Positions 1 to 6,425 of a stretch of 7,477 nucleotides of DNA are shown here, piece after piece. The translations under genes were made by a program, and so were the position numbers. How positions within the stretch are numbered: position 1 is the first letter of the stretch; every line of letters starts with the position of its first letter. Below the pieces are notes generated by a model that saw only the letters and a program-made list of their open reading frames with translations, had not been told where the DNA came from and did no database searches. Origin of the DNA: Alphaproteobacteria bacterium (GTDB lineage: Bacteria > Pseudomonadota > Alphaproteobacteria > Rhizobiales > Aestuariivirgaceae); contig JAGRLX010000300.1 in the NCBI GenBank assembly GCA_020441605.1, positions 1 to 7,477 of the forward strand, read 5' to 3'.

Positions 1-96
1 CGACACGGCGATGGTCTTGCCGGCCGCCATGGCCGACATGGATGATATGCCGAGCATCAGGGCTCCGGCCGCGATGGTCAAAAACTTGCGGGTCAT
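1..96 (-). CDS. Partial: N-terminus of a probable sugar ABC transporter substrate-binding protein
   Basis: Only the first 32 codons are present; the gene runs off the left edge. The reading begins MTRKFLTIAAGALMLG and has a textbook Sec signal peptide: basic residues at 3-4, a hydrophobic core, then a small-residue cleavage site near AMA-AG at about residue 24. The mature start, KTIAVS, resembles the first beta strand of type I periplasmic sugar-binding proteins such as XylF-like proteins, but six residues are too few to prove it. A very strong Shine-Dalgarno (GGAGGAGG on the minus strand, 105-112) sits 8 bases before the ATG at 96. The divergent ROK regulator supports a sugar transporter, since ROK repressors commonly sit next to sugar ABC operons. 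Signal peptide and start: clear. Substrate: xylose or a related sugar is inference only. Confidence 0.72.
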   Translation of the reverse strand, partial: MTRKFLTIAAGALMLGISSMSAMAAGKTIAVS

Positions 97-278
97 TGTT
101 GGGTCCTCCTCCATGCCACAACGGCCCCGTGGGACGCCTCCCTGAGCCAGCTGTTGAAGTCTGTGCGCACGGGGTCCTGGGCCATGGACGTGTGTTGTTT
201 TATTAAGGCGTCCTAAAAAAATGTTGCGACAATTTCGTCGGTGAGTCAAACTGAAAATGGTTAGTTGGGCATTGTGCG
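97..278. promoter_or_regulatory. Divergent control region between the exported-protein gene and the ROK operon
   Basis: This 182-base gap must carry promoters for both directions. On the minus strand a candidate -35 TTGACT (249-244) and -10 CAACAT (226-221) are separated by 17 bases. That would put the transcription start just downstream, inside the dyad at 199-221, leaving an untranslated leader of roughly 115-120 bases before the ATG at 96. A second short dyad, CGAC...CGTCG (227-240, 5 of 7 pairs), lies in the promoter spacer. No equally good promoter is seen for the plus-strand ROK gene; weak options such as TTGCGA (224-229) exist. The half nearest the left gene (about 113-190) shows no recognisable motif. 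Confidence 0.5.
199..221. promoter_or_regulatory. Candidate ROK repressor operator (imperfect 23-bp inverted repeat)
   Basis: The dyad is centred on G210, with left arm TTTATTAAGG (199-208) and right arm CCTAAAAAAA (212-221). Eight of eleven base pairs are complementary; the mismatched pairs are 202/218, 205/215 and 209/211. AT-rich outer arms around a short G/C core are typical of operators recognised by ROK-family winged-helix dimers such as NagC/Mlc and XylR, although no exact consensus is matched. Its position overlapping the candidate minus-strand -10 and start site is where a repressor would block RNA polymerase. Binding by the adjacent ROK protein is inferred. Confidence 0.45.
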
Positions 279-1571
279 ATGCAAAAGGCAATGCTGCGGC
301 TGCAAAGGGACGCGATGCGTGAGAAAGCCGACATTGATGCCATGCGCCGGCAGAACAGGTTGCTGGTTCTGGGCGCTCTGCGACAGCATAGTGTCATGGC
401 GCGGATCGAGATTGGCCGTCTGACGGGATTGTCGGCTGCGACGATCACATCCATCACCGCAAATCTCATTTCCGAAGGCATCCTTGAGGAGCTAAATGGG
501 CGAATGGAACCCAGTTCGCCTCAGCGTAGGGGGCGGCCGCTTGTGCAGATCGGCATCAATCCCAAGGCTGCCCATGTGGTCGCCGTCAAGATATCGATCA
601 GCGGAATGGAACTTGCGCTCGCCGACGCCAGGGGTGTCATCCTCAGCCGACACGCGAGTCGCATTGCCACCTATGATGCCATGCCGCGGTCCTTCGGTAC
701 CGCGGTTGCAGGGGAAATCGCAACGTTCTTGTCCCGCTCTCGGGTCGCAAGCCGACGAGTGGCGCGGATCAATGTTGCCGTCCAGGGTGTGGCGGACTCG
801 CAAGCGGGCACCGTCATATGGAGTCCTGCCTTTAGAAATCGGAACATTGCGGTTGTCGAGCCGATTCAGCACATGCTCGGCATTCCGTGCTCTGTTGGCA
901 ATGACGCAAACATGATCGCCGAGGGCATGATCGGCATGGATCAGGAGCGTTATGGTGGTACGACGGCCATGGTTTTCCTCGGTTACGGCGTTGGCATGGG
1001 GCTGGTAATCGATGGGCAGGTGTATCATGGACCTACTGGCGCTGCGGCAGAGTTTGGCCATATGAATCACCTTCCAAACGGTGCTTTGTGCCGTTGCGGC
1101 AGGCGAGGCTGCGTCGAGGCCTATGCAGCCGACTATGGCATTCTGCGGTTGGCCAAGGGGGAGGCCGACACTGTGCCCCCTACCTTCGATGCCGTGTCGG
1201 AGGAGGACCTGTTGACCCTTGAGGCGAGGGCGAGAGCCGGCGACCAACATGCGTCTACCGTCTATGCAAGGGCCGGCGAGGCGATTGGCTTTGGTCTTGC
1301 CCGGCTCATCGCGCTACTCAATCCCGGACGCATTGTCTTGGCAGGACCGGGAACCCGCGCCATGGATCTCATTGAGCCGCATATCAAAACTGCTATCGAT
1401 GACGGTGTGGTCGACGAACTGCGCCGCAATGTGGAAATTGAAGCGGCCCCCATCGGCACCGACATGATCACCAAGGGGACCATTGACAGCGCGCTTCGGC
1501 AGGTTGACCGCGAGGTTTTCGCCCAGGGGGCGATGACGAAGTTCCAACTACAACTCGAGGAGGCCGGATGA
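279..1571 (+). CDS. ROK-family transcriptional regulator (probable sugar-responsive repressor)
   Basis: This 430-residue protein has the two-part build of ROK repressors (NagC/Mlc/XylR type). An N-terminal winged helix-turn-helix spans about residues 25-75 (NRLLVLGALRQHS, then GRLTGLSAATITSITANL). A sugar-kinase-like ASKHA domain follows from about residue 95. The ROK zinc signature is intact: His261 in the AEFGH segment, then CRCGRRGC with Cys271, Cys273 and Cys278, followed by Glu280. The sugar-contacting NDAN segment is at 208-211, with Asp209 at the kinase catalytic-base position. The ATP-phosphate motif DxGxT of ROK kinases is absent; the matching strand reads AVKISISG (102-109), so it should sense sugar rather than phosphorylate it. 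The annotated ATG has no clear ribosome site; an in-frame ATG at 315 preceded by AAAGGGA (304-310) is a credible alternative and would drop only 12 residues. Its stop overlaps the next start. The likely target is the divergent transporter gene plus its own operon; the inducer is unknown. Confidence 0.93.
   Translation: MQKAMLRLQRDAMREKADIDAMRRQNRLLVLGALRQHSVMARIEIGRLTGLSAATITSITANLISEGILEELNGRMEPSSPQRRGRPLVQIGINPKAAHVVAVKISISGMELALADARGVILSRHASRIATYDAMPRSFGTAVAGEIATFLSRSRVASRRVARINVAVQGVADSQAGTVIWSPAFRNRNIAVVEPIQHMLGIPCSVGNDANMIAEGMIGMDQERYGGTTAMVFLGYGVGMGLVIDGQVYHGPTGAAAEFGHMNHLPNGALCRCGRRGCVEAYAADYGILRLAKGEADTVPPTFDAVSEEDLLTLEARARAGDQHASTVYARAGEAIGFGLARLIALLNPGRIVLAGPGTRAMDLIEPHIKTAIDDGVVDELRRNVEIEAAPIGTDMITKGTIDSALRQVDREVFAQGAMTKFQLQLEEAG
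1557..1563 (+). promoter_or_regulatory. Strong Shine-Dalgarno of the di-heme cytochrome gene, inside the ROK coding end
   Basis: GAGGAGG lies 4 bases before the ATG at 1568, within the last codons of the ROK gene. It fixes the start of the downstream gene, and together with the ATGA overlap (1568-1571) it indicates translational coupling on one transcript. Confidence 0.75.
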
Positions 1572-2977
1572 ACAAGTTCCAGCAGGCCGTCTGCCTCCTC
1601 GCCATTGCCGCCGTGCCAGCGGGTGCCGAAGAGCCGCCATGGTCCGAAACCCATGTCGGCAAGACATTGTCCTTTACCGATGCTCTGGCGCTTTCTCAGC
1701 ACAATCTGCAGGCGCTTCTGGACCGTGGCCAATCGCTCTTTGTCGCCAAGTTTACTGTAATTGATGGTGCTGGCCGGCCAAGAGCCACTCAGGCCATCGT
1801 GCCTACCAAACGCAAGCGTGGCCAAAATGCCGCTTTCCAGCGCACCGGTGGACCGGATGCGACGGCCTGCGCCAGCTGCCACAATGACCCTGTTCCAGGT
1901 GCCGCAGGCGATGTCGTCGCGAATGTGTTCGTCTCGGAGGGCTTCGAGAGCGCGGATTTCGACACCGTCGATCCGCAGTTCTCCAATGAGCGCAACACCA
2001 ACAGCATGATGGGCGACGGTCTCGTCGAACTTCTGGCGCGCGAAATGACAGCCGATCTTCAGGCCGCGCGCCGCGCTGCACTGAAGCAGGCTCGCGACAC
2101 TGGTAGGGACGTCTATGCCAAGCTCGCGACCAAGGGCGTAAGCTTCGGCTTCATCACGGCAAAGCCTGATGGCATCCTCGACATTTCCAAACTCGACGGC
2201 ATCGACACGGACCTCGTGGTCCGGCCATTCAGTCAGAAGGGCGTCTTCACTTCTCTCCGTCAGTTCACTGTCAATGCAATGAACCATCATCACGGTATGG
2301 AGGCGGACGAACGTTTCGGCATCCGCTGGACGGGAAGCGATGATTTCGACGAGGATGGCACGTCGCATGAGTTAGGGGCCGGCGACATCTCCGCTGTCAC
2401 ATTGTGGCAAGCTACGCTGGCACCGCCCTCGGTGCGCGCCGATATCTCGGCCGAGTGGAAAGCGGCGGCGGCTACAGGCGAGCGGGCGTTCGCGACGATG
2501 GGGTGCACCGATTGCCATCGACCGGCGCTGCCGCTCAACTCGTTGGTCTTCACCGACCCAGGACCGTTCGATGCGGCGGGCACCGTGCGCAGCGCCGACG
2601 TCGCGACTCCAATTACTGTCGATTTGGGCCAGCAGCACTGGGCCTCAAGGCTGAAGCGGAATGAGAAGGGTGAATGGCTGGTGCCGCTGTTCGGAGATCT
2701 CAAACGGCATGTTATCGTCGATGAAGGTATATCCACGCTGGGCAACGAGATCATGGGTCAGCGTTTCGTCGAGCGCGACGTGTTCATGACTGCCGAGCTC
2801 TGGGGTATCGGCTCGACAGCGCCCTATGGGCATCGTGGCGACATCACTACCCTCGACGGGGTTATCCGCGCGCATGGCGGGGCGGGACGGGCATCGCGCG
2901 ACGCCTATGTCGCGGCCGATGATGCCACGCGCTCTGCTCTCATCGCATTTCTGAAGACGCTGGTGATCGAGAAATGA
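1568..2977 (+). CDS. Periplasmic di-heme c-type cytochrome, DHOR family (formerly DUF1111), putative peroxidase/oxidoreductase
   Basis: This 469-residue exported protein has a signal peptide at 1-20 (cleavage AGA-EE). It carries two heme c attachment sites: CASCH (Cys101, Cys104, His105) and CTDCH (Cys313, Cys316, His317). DHOR hallmarks are NHHHGM plus ERFG (239-251), the acidic loop DFDEDG (259-264) leading into ELGAGDISAV and the ATLAPP segment (282-287), and a C-terminal STAPYGHRG...TLDGVIRAHGG block (416-438). These place it in the di-heme oxidoreductase family related to bacterial cytochrome c peroxidases and MauG. The family is periplasmic and its true substrates are mostly unassigned; peroxidase activity is presumed rather than shown. 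The distal ligands cannot be settled by eye; His240-242, Met244 and Met396/Met407 are candidates. Length is normal for the family, and no frameshift or missing heme site is seen. The gene sits between the ROK regulator and the CRTAC1-type gene with ATGA overlaps on both sides, so it should be made together with that exported partner. Confidence 0.92.
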   Translation: MNKFQQAVCLLAIAAVPAGAEEPPWSETHVGKTLSFTDALALSQHNLQALLDRGQSLFVAKFTVIDGAGRPRATQAIVPTKRKRGQNAAFQRTGGPDATACASCHNDPVPGAAGDVVANVFVSEGFESADFDTVDPQFSNERNTNSMMGDGLVELLAREMTADLQAARRAALKQARDTGRDVYAKLATKGVSFGFITAKPDGILDISKLDGIDTDLVVRPFSQKGVFTSLRQFTVNAMNHHHGMEADERFGIRWTGSDDFDEDGTSHELGAGDISAVTLWQATLAPPSVRADISAEWKAAAATGERAFATMGCTDCHRPALPLNSLVFTDPGPFDAAGTVRSADVATPITVDLGQQHWASRLKRNEKGEWLVPLFGDLKRHVIVDEGISTLGNEIMGQRFVERDVFMTAELWGIGSTAPYGHRGDITTLDGVIRAHGGAGRASRDAYVAADDATRSALIAFLKTLVIEK

Positions 2978-4605
2978 AGCCGCTCATGATCTCGTTCTTG
3001 TTGGTTCTGCCTGCGATGGCGCACGCCGATGAGATGCCACTGAAGCCGACGAATGACACTCCCGGGATGCATGAGGAACACCTCAGCGCCGGCGTTGAAC
3101 ATGTCTATGATGGGCCCTGGGAATATTTCGTCGGCGGTGGCGGAGCCGCCTTCGACTGCAATGGCGACCGCAAGCCCGACATGCTGCTCGCCGGCGGCAA
3201 GAACCCCGCGCAGCTCTATGTGAACGAAAGCGATGTGGGTGGTGCACTAAAATTCCGCGCGGTTGCGCTGGAGCTTGGCAAGGACGTCCGTGGTGTGACC
3301 GGAGCCTATCCACTCGACGTCGACGGTGACGGCCACATGGATGTGGCATTGCTGCGGGTCGGGCAGAATATCTTGCTCAAGGGCAATGGCGATTGCAGCT
3401 TCACCGCCGCCAACCGGCCATGGTCGTTCGATGGCGGCAGCGAATGGACGACGGCCTTTGCCGCCCGCTGGGAGGAGGGTAGGTCGTTTCCCACCATGGC
3501 CTTCGGCAATTACGTCGACCGCAAGGCCCCCGGTGCGCCCTGGGGCACTTGCCATGACAATTTCCTGTTTCGCCCCCAGGCTGGCGAGAGGCCGCTTTTT
3601 GGCGAGCCAGTGAAGCTGGCGCCTGGGTTCTGTTCCCTCTCGTTGTTGTTCACCGATTGGAACAATTCGGGAGAGCCGAGCCTGCGCATCACCAATGACC
3701 GGCAATACTATCGCGGGGGCGAAGAGCAGCTTTGGAAGGTACCGCCGGGACAGGCACCAAGGCTTTACACCAGTTCTGACGGATGGCGCCGCGTTGTCAT
3801 CTTCGGCATGGGCATTGCGGAGGGCGATCTTGATTCAGATGGCGTGCCCGAATACGCGCTCACCTCCATGAGTGACACCAAGTTGCAGGTTCTCGACAGT
3901 GACGCCGACGAAAAGAGCCCGGTCTACCGTGACATTGCCTTCGAGCGGGGCGCCACGGCTCATCGTCCCTATACGGGTAGCGACCTGAAGCCGTCGACCG
4001 GATGGCATTCGGAATTCGCCGATTTCAACAATGACTCGCTGCTCGATCTTTTCATTGCCAAGGGAAATGTTGAGGCGATGCCCGATTTTGCCTCAAACGA
4101 TCCCGACAACTTGCTGCTCGGACAGTGGGATGGACGCTTTGCAGAAGCTGGCCTCGAAGCGGGCATCGCTCTTCCTACCAAGGGGCGGGGTGCCCTCATC
4201 TCGGATTTCAATCTCGATGGTAACCTCGACCTTGCAGTGATCAACCGCAGCGGACCTACCAGCCTGTTCCGTAACATGGGTGCCATGACTGAGGGTCGCG
4301 CCATTCCCATGGGCAACTGGCTTCAGATCGAACTGCATCAGAAGAATGGCAACCGCAACGCCGTCGGCGCGATGGTCAATGTCAAGATTGGAACACGTTC
4401 GGTGAACCGGTGGGTCAGTGTGGGCGGTGGCCACGCTTCGGGTCATGCAGGCTGGATTCACGTAGGGCTGGGTAATTCCGAACGGGCCGAAATCCGGGTG
4501 AAATGGCCTGATGGCGACTGGAGCCATCCCTACCGCGTATTTGCCAACCAGTTCGTTATCATTGACCGCGAAAACCCGGTCGCCAGCTACTGGTTCGCCG
4601 AGTGA
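2974..4605 (+). CDS. Exported CRTAC1-family protein with FG-GAP/VCBS calcium loops and ASPIC/UnbV domain
   Basis: This 543-residue protein has a signal peptide of about 18 residues (cleavage AHA-DE). The body is a predicted beta-propeller with five Dx(D/N)xDxxx(D/E) calcium-binding loops at 61-69 (DCNGDRKPD), 115-123 (DVDGDGHMD), 285-293 (DLDSDGVPE), 350-358 (DFNNDSLLD) and 411-419 (DFNLDGNLD). A degenerate copy, DWNNSGEPS, is at 228-236. The C-terminal part, about 447-532, is an ASPIC/UnbV domain: NWLQIELHQKNGNRNAVGA, then a VSVGGG...H segment and RVKWPDG. This order is the usual bacterial CRTAC1 architecture. Four cysteines (62, 141, 193, 220) could form disulfides; no CxxCH heme site is present. 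Sixteen tryptophans are spread through the chain. The family's biochemical role is poorly known; calcium-stabilised binding or scaffolding is the usual guess. The start overlaps the DHOR stop as ATGA (2974-2977) with only a weak ribosome site, so translation probably depends on coupling. Confidence 0.92.
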   Translation: MKPLMISFLLVLPAMAHADEMPLKPTNDTPGMHEEHLSAGVEHVYDGPWEYFVGGGGAAFDCNGDRKPDMLLAGGKNPAQLYVNESDVGGALKFRAVALELGKDVRGVTGAYPLDVDGDGHMDVALLRVGQNILLKGNGDCSFTAANRPWSFDGGSEWTTAFAARWEEGRSFPTMAFGNYVDRKAPGAPWGTCHDNFLFRPQAGERPLFGEPVKLAPGFCSLSLLFTDWNNSGEPSLRITNDRQYYRGGEEQLWKVPPGQAPRLYTSSDGWRRVVIFGMGIAEGDLDSDGVPEYALTSMSDTKLQVLDSDADEKSPVYRDIAFERGATAHRPYTGSDLKPSTGWHSEFADFNNDSLLDLFIAKGNVEAMPDFASNDPDNLLLGQWDGRFAEAGLEAGIALPTKGRGALISDFNLDGNLDLAVINRSGPTSLFRNMGAMTEGRAIPMGNWLQIELHQKNGNRNAVGAMVNVKIGTRSVNRWVSVGGGHASGHAGWIHVGLGNSERAEIRVKWPDGDWSHPYRVFANQFVIIDRENPVASYWFAE

Positions 4606-4694
4606 AGCCAGAAAGGCCTCGATCGCTCCGGGTCCTGCCTTTGACCCTCATGCACATATGGGGCTTGTCCGCCGCCCATCGAAATCAAGACCAA

Positions 4695-6275
4695 TCAGGT
4701 TAGGGCCTTGATCACTCTTTCCAGCACCGCAATGTCATGGTGGGGCTGATAGATTGGGGGTGGTCCCCGGTCGAGATGCAACAGGGTGGCGACCGCGATT
4801 CGCGCCGAGCGTACCGCGTATTCCATCGTGAAGGCCGCTTCATCCGGAATTTCGGCAAACTGTCCGATGAAGGCGAAGTTCGTCGATCCATCCGGTACGG
4901 CCTTGGGGCGGTCAGTGTGGTTTCTCACCATCCAGATGCTCCCGGCGTAGGGCAGGAGGCTGGGGATGCAATTCGACGATGCGAGGATCCTGTCTGCGTG
5001 TTGGTCGAGGCCGAGATGATGCAGAGTCTCTTCGAGGATCTCGCGGCCGTTGCACGCTGTCATTGCCTTGTCAACGAAATCGCCTTGCCGGGCGGGGTAA
5101 AGCGCGAAGCCCCACCAGGTCAACACTTCGCTGGGCTGACCGATGAACTCCGGTTGGTGGAACAGGGCAAAGGTGATCAACCAGCTCGAGTCCTTCAGGG
5201 TCAGAAGGCCGCCACGGCCAGGCTCGCTGCCGGTGAGTTTGGTCACCTGGTCGAAGAATGTGGTGTCCCGGGTGGTCACCGTGAAAGTGAACCATTGGGT
5301 GTCGGGGACGCGTGCCTCGCCGAAGAATGCTTCGGGATTGCCGAACACGGGGCGACCGAGGGCCAATTTCCTCCACAGCGACCAGTAGTCGTCCCGCAGA
5401 TTTGGCGCTGGTGGCTCGGACATTGATCCGACCGCGAGGTCGGCAACCTGTGAACCATTGGTGACAAGGACGAGGTCATCGGCCCCGACCTCGACTTTCC
5501 GCGCGCTGCCGTTGCAGTGGTATTCCAGCCAGTTCGCGCTGATTTCGCTGGGCGTGGAACGGAATTCCACGTCAGTCACGCTCGCACCGGTGATGAATAC
5601 GACGCCCTGCTTCTTCAACCAATTGGAGATCGGCACGATGATTGCGTCAAACTGATTGTAGCGGGTCCGCAGGATCGTCTTCATCGTCGAGAGATCAGGA
5701 AAGATATGCAAGAAGCGGTACATGAAGCGCCGGAATTCAATGGCGCTATGCTGTGGCAGGGCGTTCATCAGCGACGTCCACAAAACCCAGAACTCGGTGG
5801 TGAAGAAATCCTCCGAAAAGAAATCGGAGACCGCTTTGCCATCCAGCAAGTGTTCTGGCGTCAGGGCAAGCCGGAGGAGGTCCAGGCGGTTGCGGGCGCT
5901 CAGACCGAAGTGCGGGGATTTGACGACCTGGCCAGCACGATCGATGATACGCACTCGATCGTCATAACCATGGCGCTCATTGAATTCGAGTATTTCATCC
6001 TTGATCGAGCGGTGGGGATCGCTGGCCGAGGGAACGAGCGAGAATAGTTCGAAAGCGCAGCGGTACTGCCCTTCGAACACCCGCCCGGTCGGCAAGACAT
6101 ACCCCTGTTGTGGATTTCCGGATATTGCCATGGCGCCACCGAGACAGGTCGCGGCCTCGTAGACGGTAATGTTGTTGGCTAGCAGCCCGCCGTCCTTGAT
6201 CAGATAGGTGGCGGCTGCCAGCGAGGCGATGCCGCTTCCCACAATATGGGCTTTCCTTCCCGATCCTGGTGCCAT
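4695..6275 (-). CDS. ohyA: Oleate hydratase (MCRA family, FAD-dependent fatty-acid double-bond hydratase)
   Basis: Oleate hydratases add water to the cis-9 double bond of oleate, giving 10-hydroxystearate, with FAD as a structural cofactor. This 526-residue form shows the Rossmann FAD motif HIVGSGIASLAAA (10-22), Glu40 closing the second strand, and the GG...SGNPQQGYV segment (46-60). It also has QHSAIEFRRFMYRF (175-188), RTRYNQFDAI with the conserved Tyr206, the VTNGS FAD/substrate loop (271-275), and the C-terminal NFAFIGQFAEIPDEAAFTMEYAVRSA block. I chose the ATG at 6275, which begins just before the FAD strand and has GTGAGG 9 bases upstream. The frame stays open to an ATG at 6437, but those extra 54 residues look non-family and would run under the divergent gene's promoter and start. 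Odd points: the RGGREM motif reads PTGRVF (62-67), with Val66 in place of the catalytic Glu, and the usual GGS-x-D reads GGAMA. Family assignment is firm; activity on oleate is less certain. Confidence 0.92.
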   Translation of the reverse strand: MAPGSGRKAHIVGSGIASLAAATYLIKDGGLLANNITVYEAATCLGGAMAISGNPQQGYVLPTGRVFEGQYRCAFELFSLVPSASDPHRSIKDEILEFNERHGYDDRVRIIDRAGQVVKSPHFGLSARNRLDLLRLALTPEHLLDGKAVSDFFSEDFFTTEFWVLWTSLMNALPQHSAIEFRRFMYRFLHIFPDLSTMKTILRTRYNQFDAIIVPISNWLKKQGVVFITGASVTDVEFRSTPSEISANWLEYHCNGSARKVEVGADDLVLVTNGSQVADLAVGSMSEPPAPNLRDDYWSLWRKLALGRPVFGNPEAFFGEARVPDTQWFTFTVTTRDTTFFDQVTKLTGSEPGRGGLLTLKDSSWLITFALFHQPEFIGQPSEVLTWWGFALYPARQGDFVDKAMTACNGREILEETLHHLGLDQHADRILASSNCIPSLLPYAGSIWMVRNHTDRPKAVPDGSTNFAFIGQFAEIPDEAAFTMEYAVRSARIAVATLLHLDRGPPPIYQPHHDIAVLERVIKALT

Positions 6276-6284
6276 TTCCGCCAA

Positions 6285-6290
6285 CCTCAC
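6285..6290 (-). promoter_or_regulatory. Ribosome binding site selecting the short oleate hydratase start
   Basis: GTGAGG on the minus strand lies 9 bases before the ATG at 6275. It is moderate in strength, but it supports this start over the in-frame ATG at 6437, which would place the gene's start inside the divergent dioxygenase coding region. Confidence 0.5.
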
Positions 6291-6388
6291 GATTCCCAAC
6301 AGTTGTACTGATCCCGGTGCCAAACTTTGCGCCGACGAGAAGTGTCGAGCAATACCCAGGCGCGGGCTTGTCAATCGATATGGTTTCC

Positions 6389-6412
6389 GGGCAACATTCC
6401 GCGGGTTTGCCC
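6389..6412. repeat. 24-bp inverted repeat just before the dioxygenase ribosome binding site
   Basis: Arms GGGCAA and TTGCCC are perfectly complementary over 6 bp and separated by 12 bases. The right arm ends directly at the AGGAGA ribosome site. It could be an operator, or an RNA hairpin that modulates access to the ribosome site. The arms are short enough that chance cannot be excluded. Confidence 0.3.
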
Positions 6413-6418
6413 AGGAGA
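6413..6418 (+). promoter_or_regulatory. Ribosome binding site fixing the dioxygenase start
   Basis: AGGAGA lies 7 bases before the ATG at 6426, a near-ideal placement. It decides in favour of the 344-residue protein over the in-frame ATG at 6327, whose extra 33 residues have no family resemblance. Confidence 0.75.
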
Positions 6419-6425
6419 GCCGATT

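Larger units (their letters stand above)
6276..6425. promoter_or_regulatory. Divergent control region between oleate hydratase and dioxygenase genes
   Basis: This 150-base gap must serve both genes. On the minus strand a perfect TTGACA (6374-6369) is a candidate -35 for the hydratase, but the base runs 16-18 bases further on (around TATTGCTCG) are a poor -10. The same bases read on the plus strand give TTGTCA (6368-6373), a possible -35 for the dioxygenase, with only CAACAT (6392-6397) as a weak -10. An inverted repeat, GGGCAA/TTGCCC (6389-6394 and 6407-6412), abuts the dioxygenase ribosome site. Overlapping back-to-back -35 elements would make the two genes compete or be co-regulated; this is inference. 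Confidence 0.4.

Noticed and set aside
492..1250. 252-codon open frame on the minus strand inside the ROK gene
   Set aside because: It lies opposite a protein with clear ROK motifs, its translation is Arg/His-rich with no domain or ribosome site, and G+C-rich DNA often leaves such antisense frames open.
1262..2368. 368-codon open frame on the minus strand across the ROK/DHOR junction
   Set aside because: It is antisense to two genes with strong family motifs and shows no recognisable domain of its own.
3544..3555. Cys-His pair (GTCHDN) in the CRTAC1-type protein as a possible heme site
   Set aside because: Only one cysteine precedes the His; the CxxCH spacing needed for covalent heme c is absent.
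4612..4642. Possible terminator hairpin AAAGGC/GCCTTT between the convergent genes
   Set aside because: The stem is only 6 bp with a 19-base loop and there is no T-run after it, so it is not a convincing intrinsic terminator in either direction. Nothing else is visible in 4606-4694.
6327..6425. 33-residue N-terminal extension of the dioxygenase
   Set aside because: AGGAGA (6413-6418) points to the ATG at 6426, and the family's N-terminal strand begins about 10 residues after that start.
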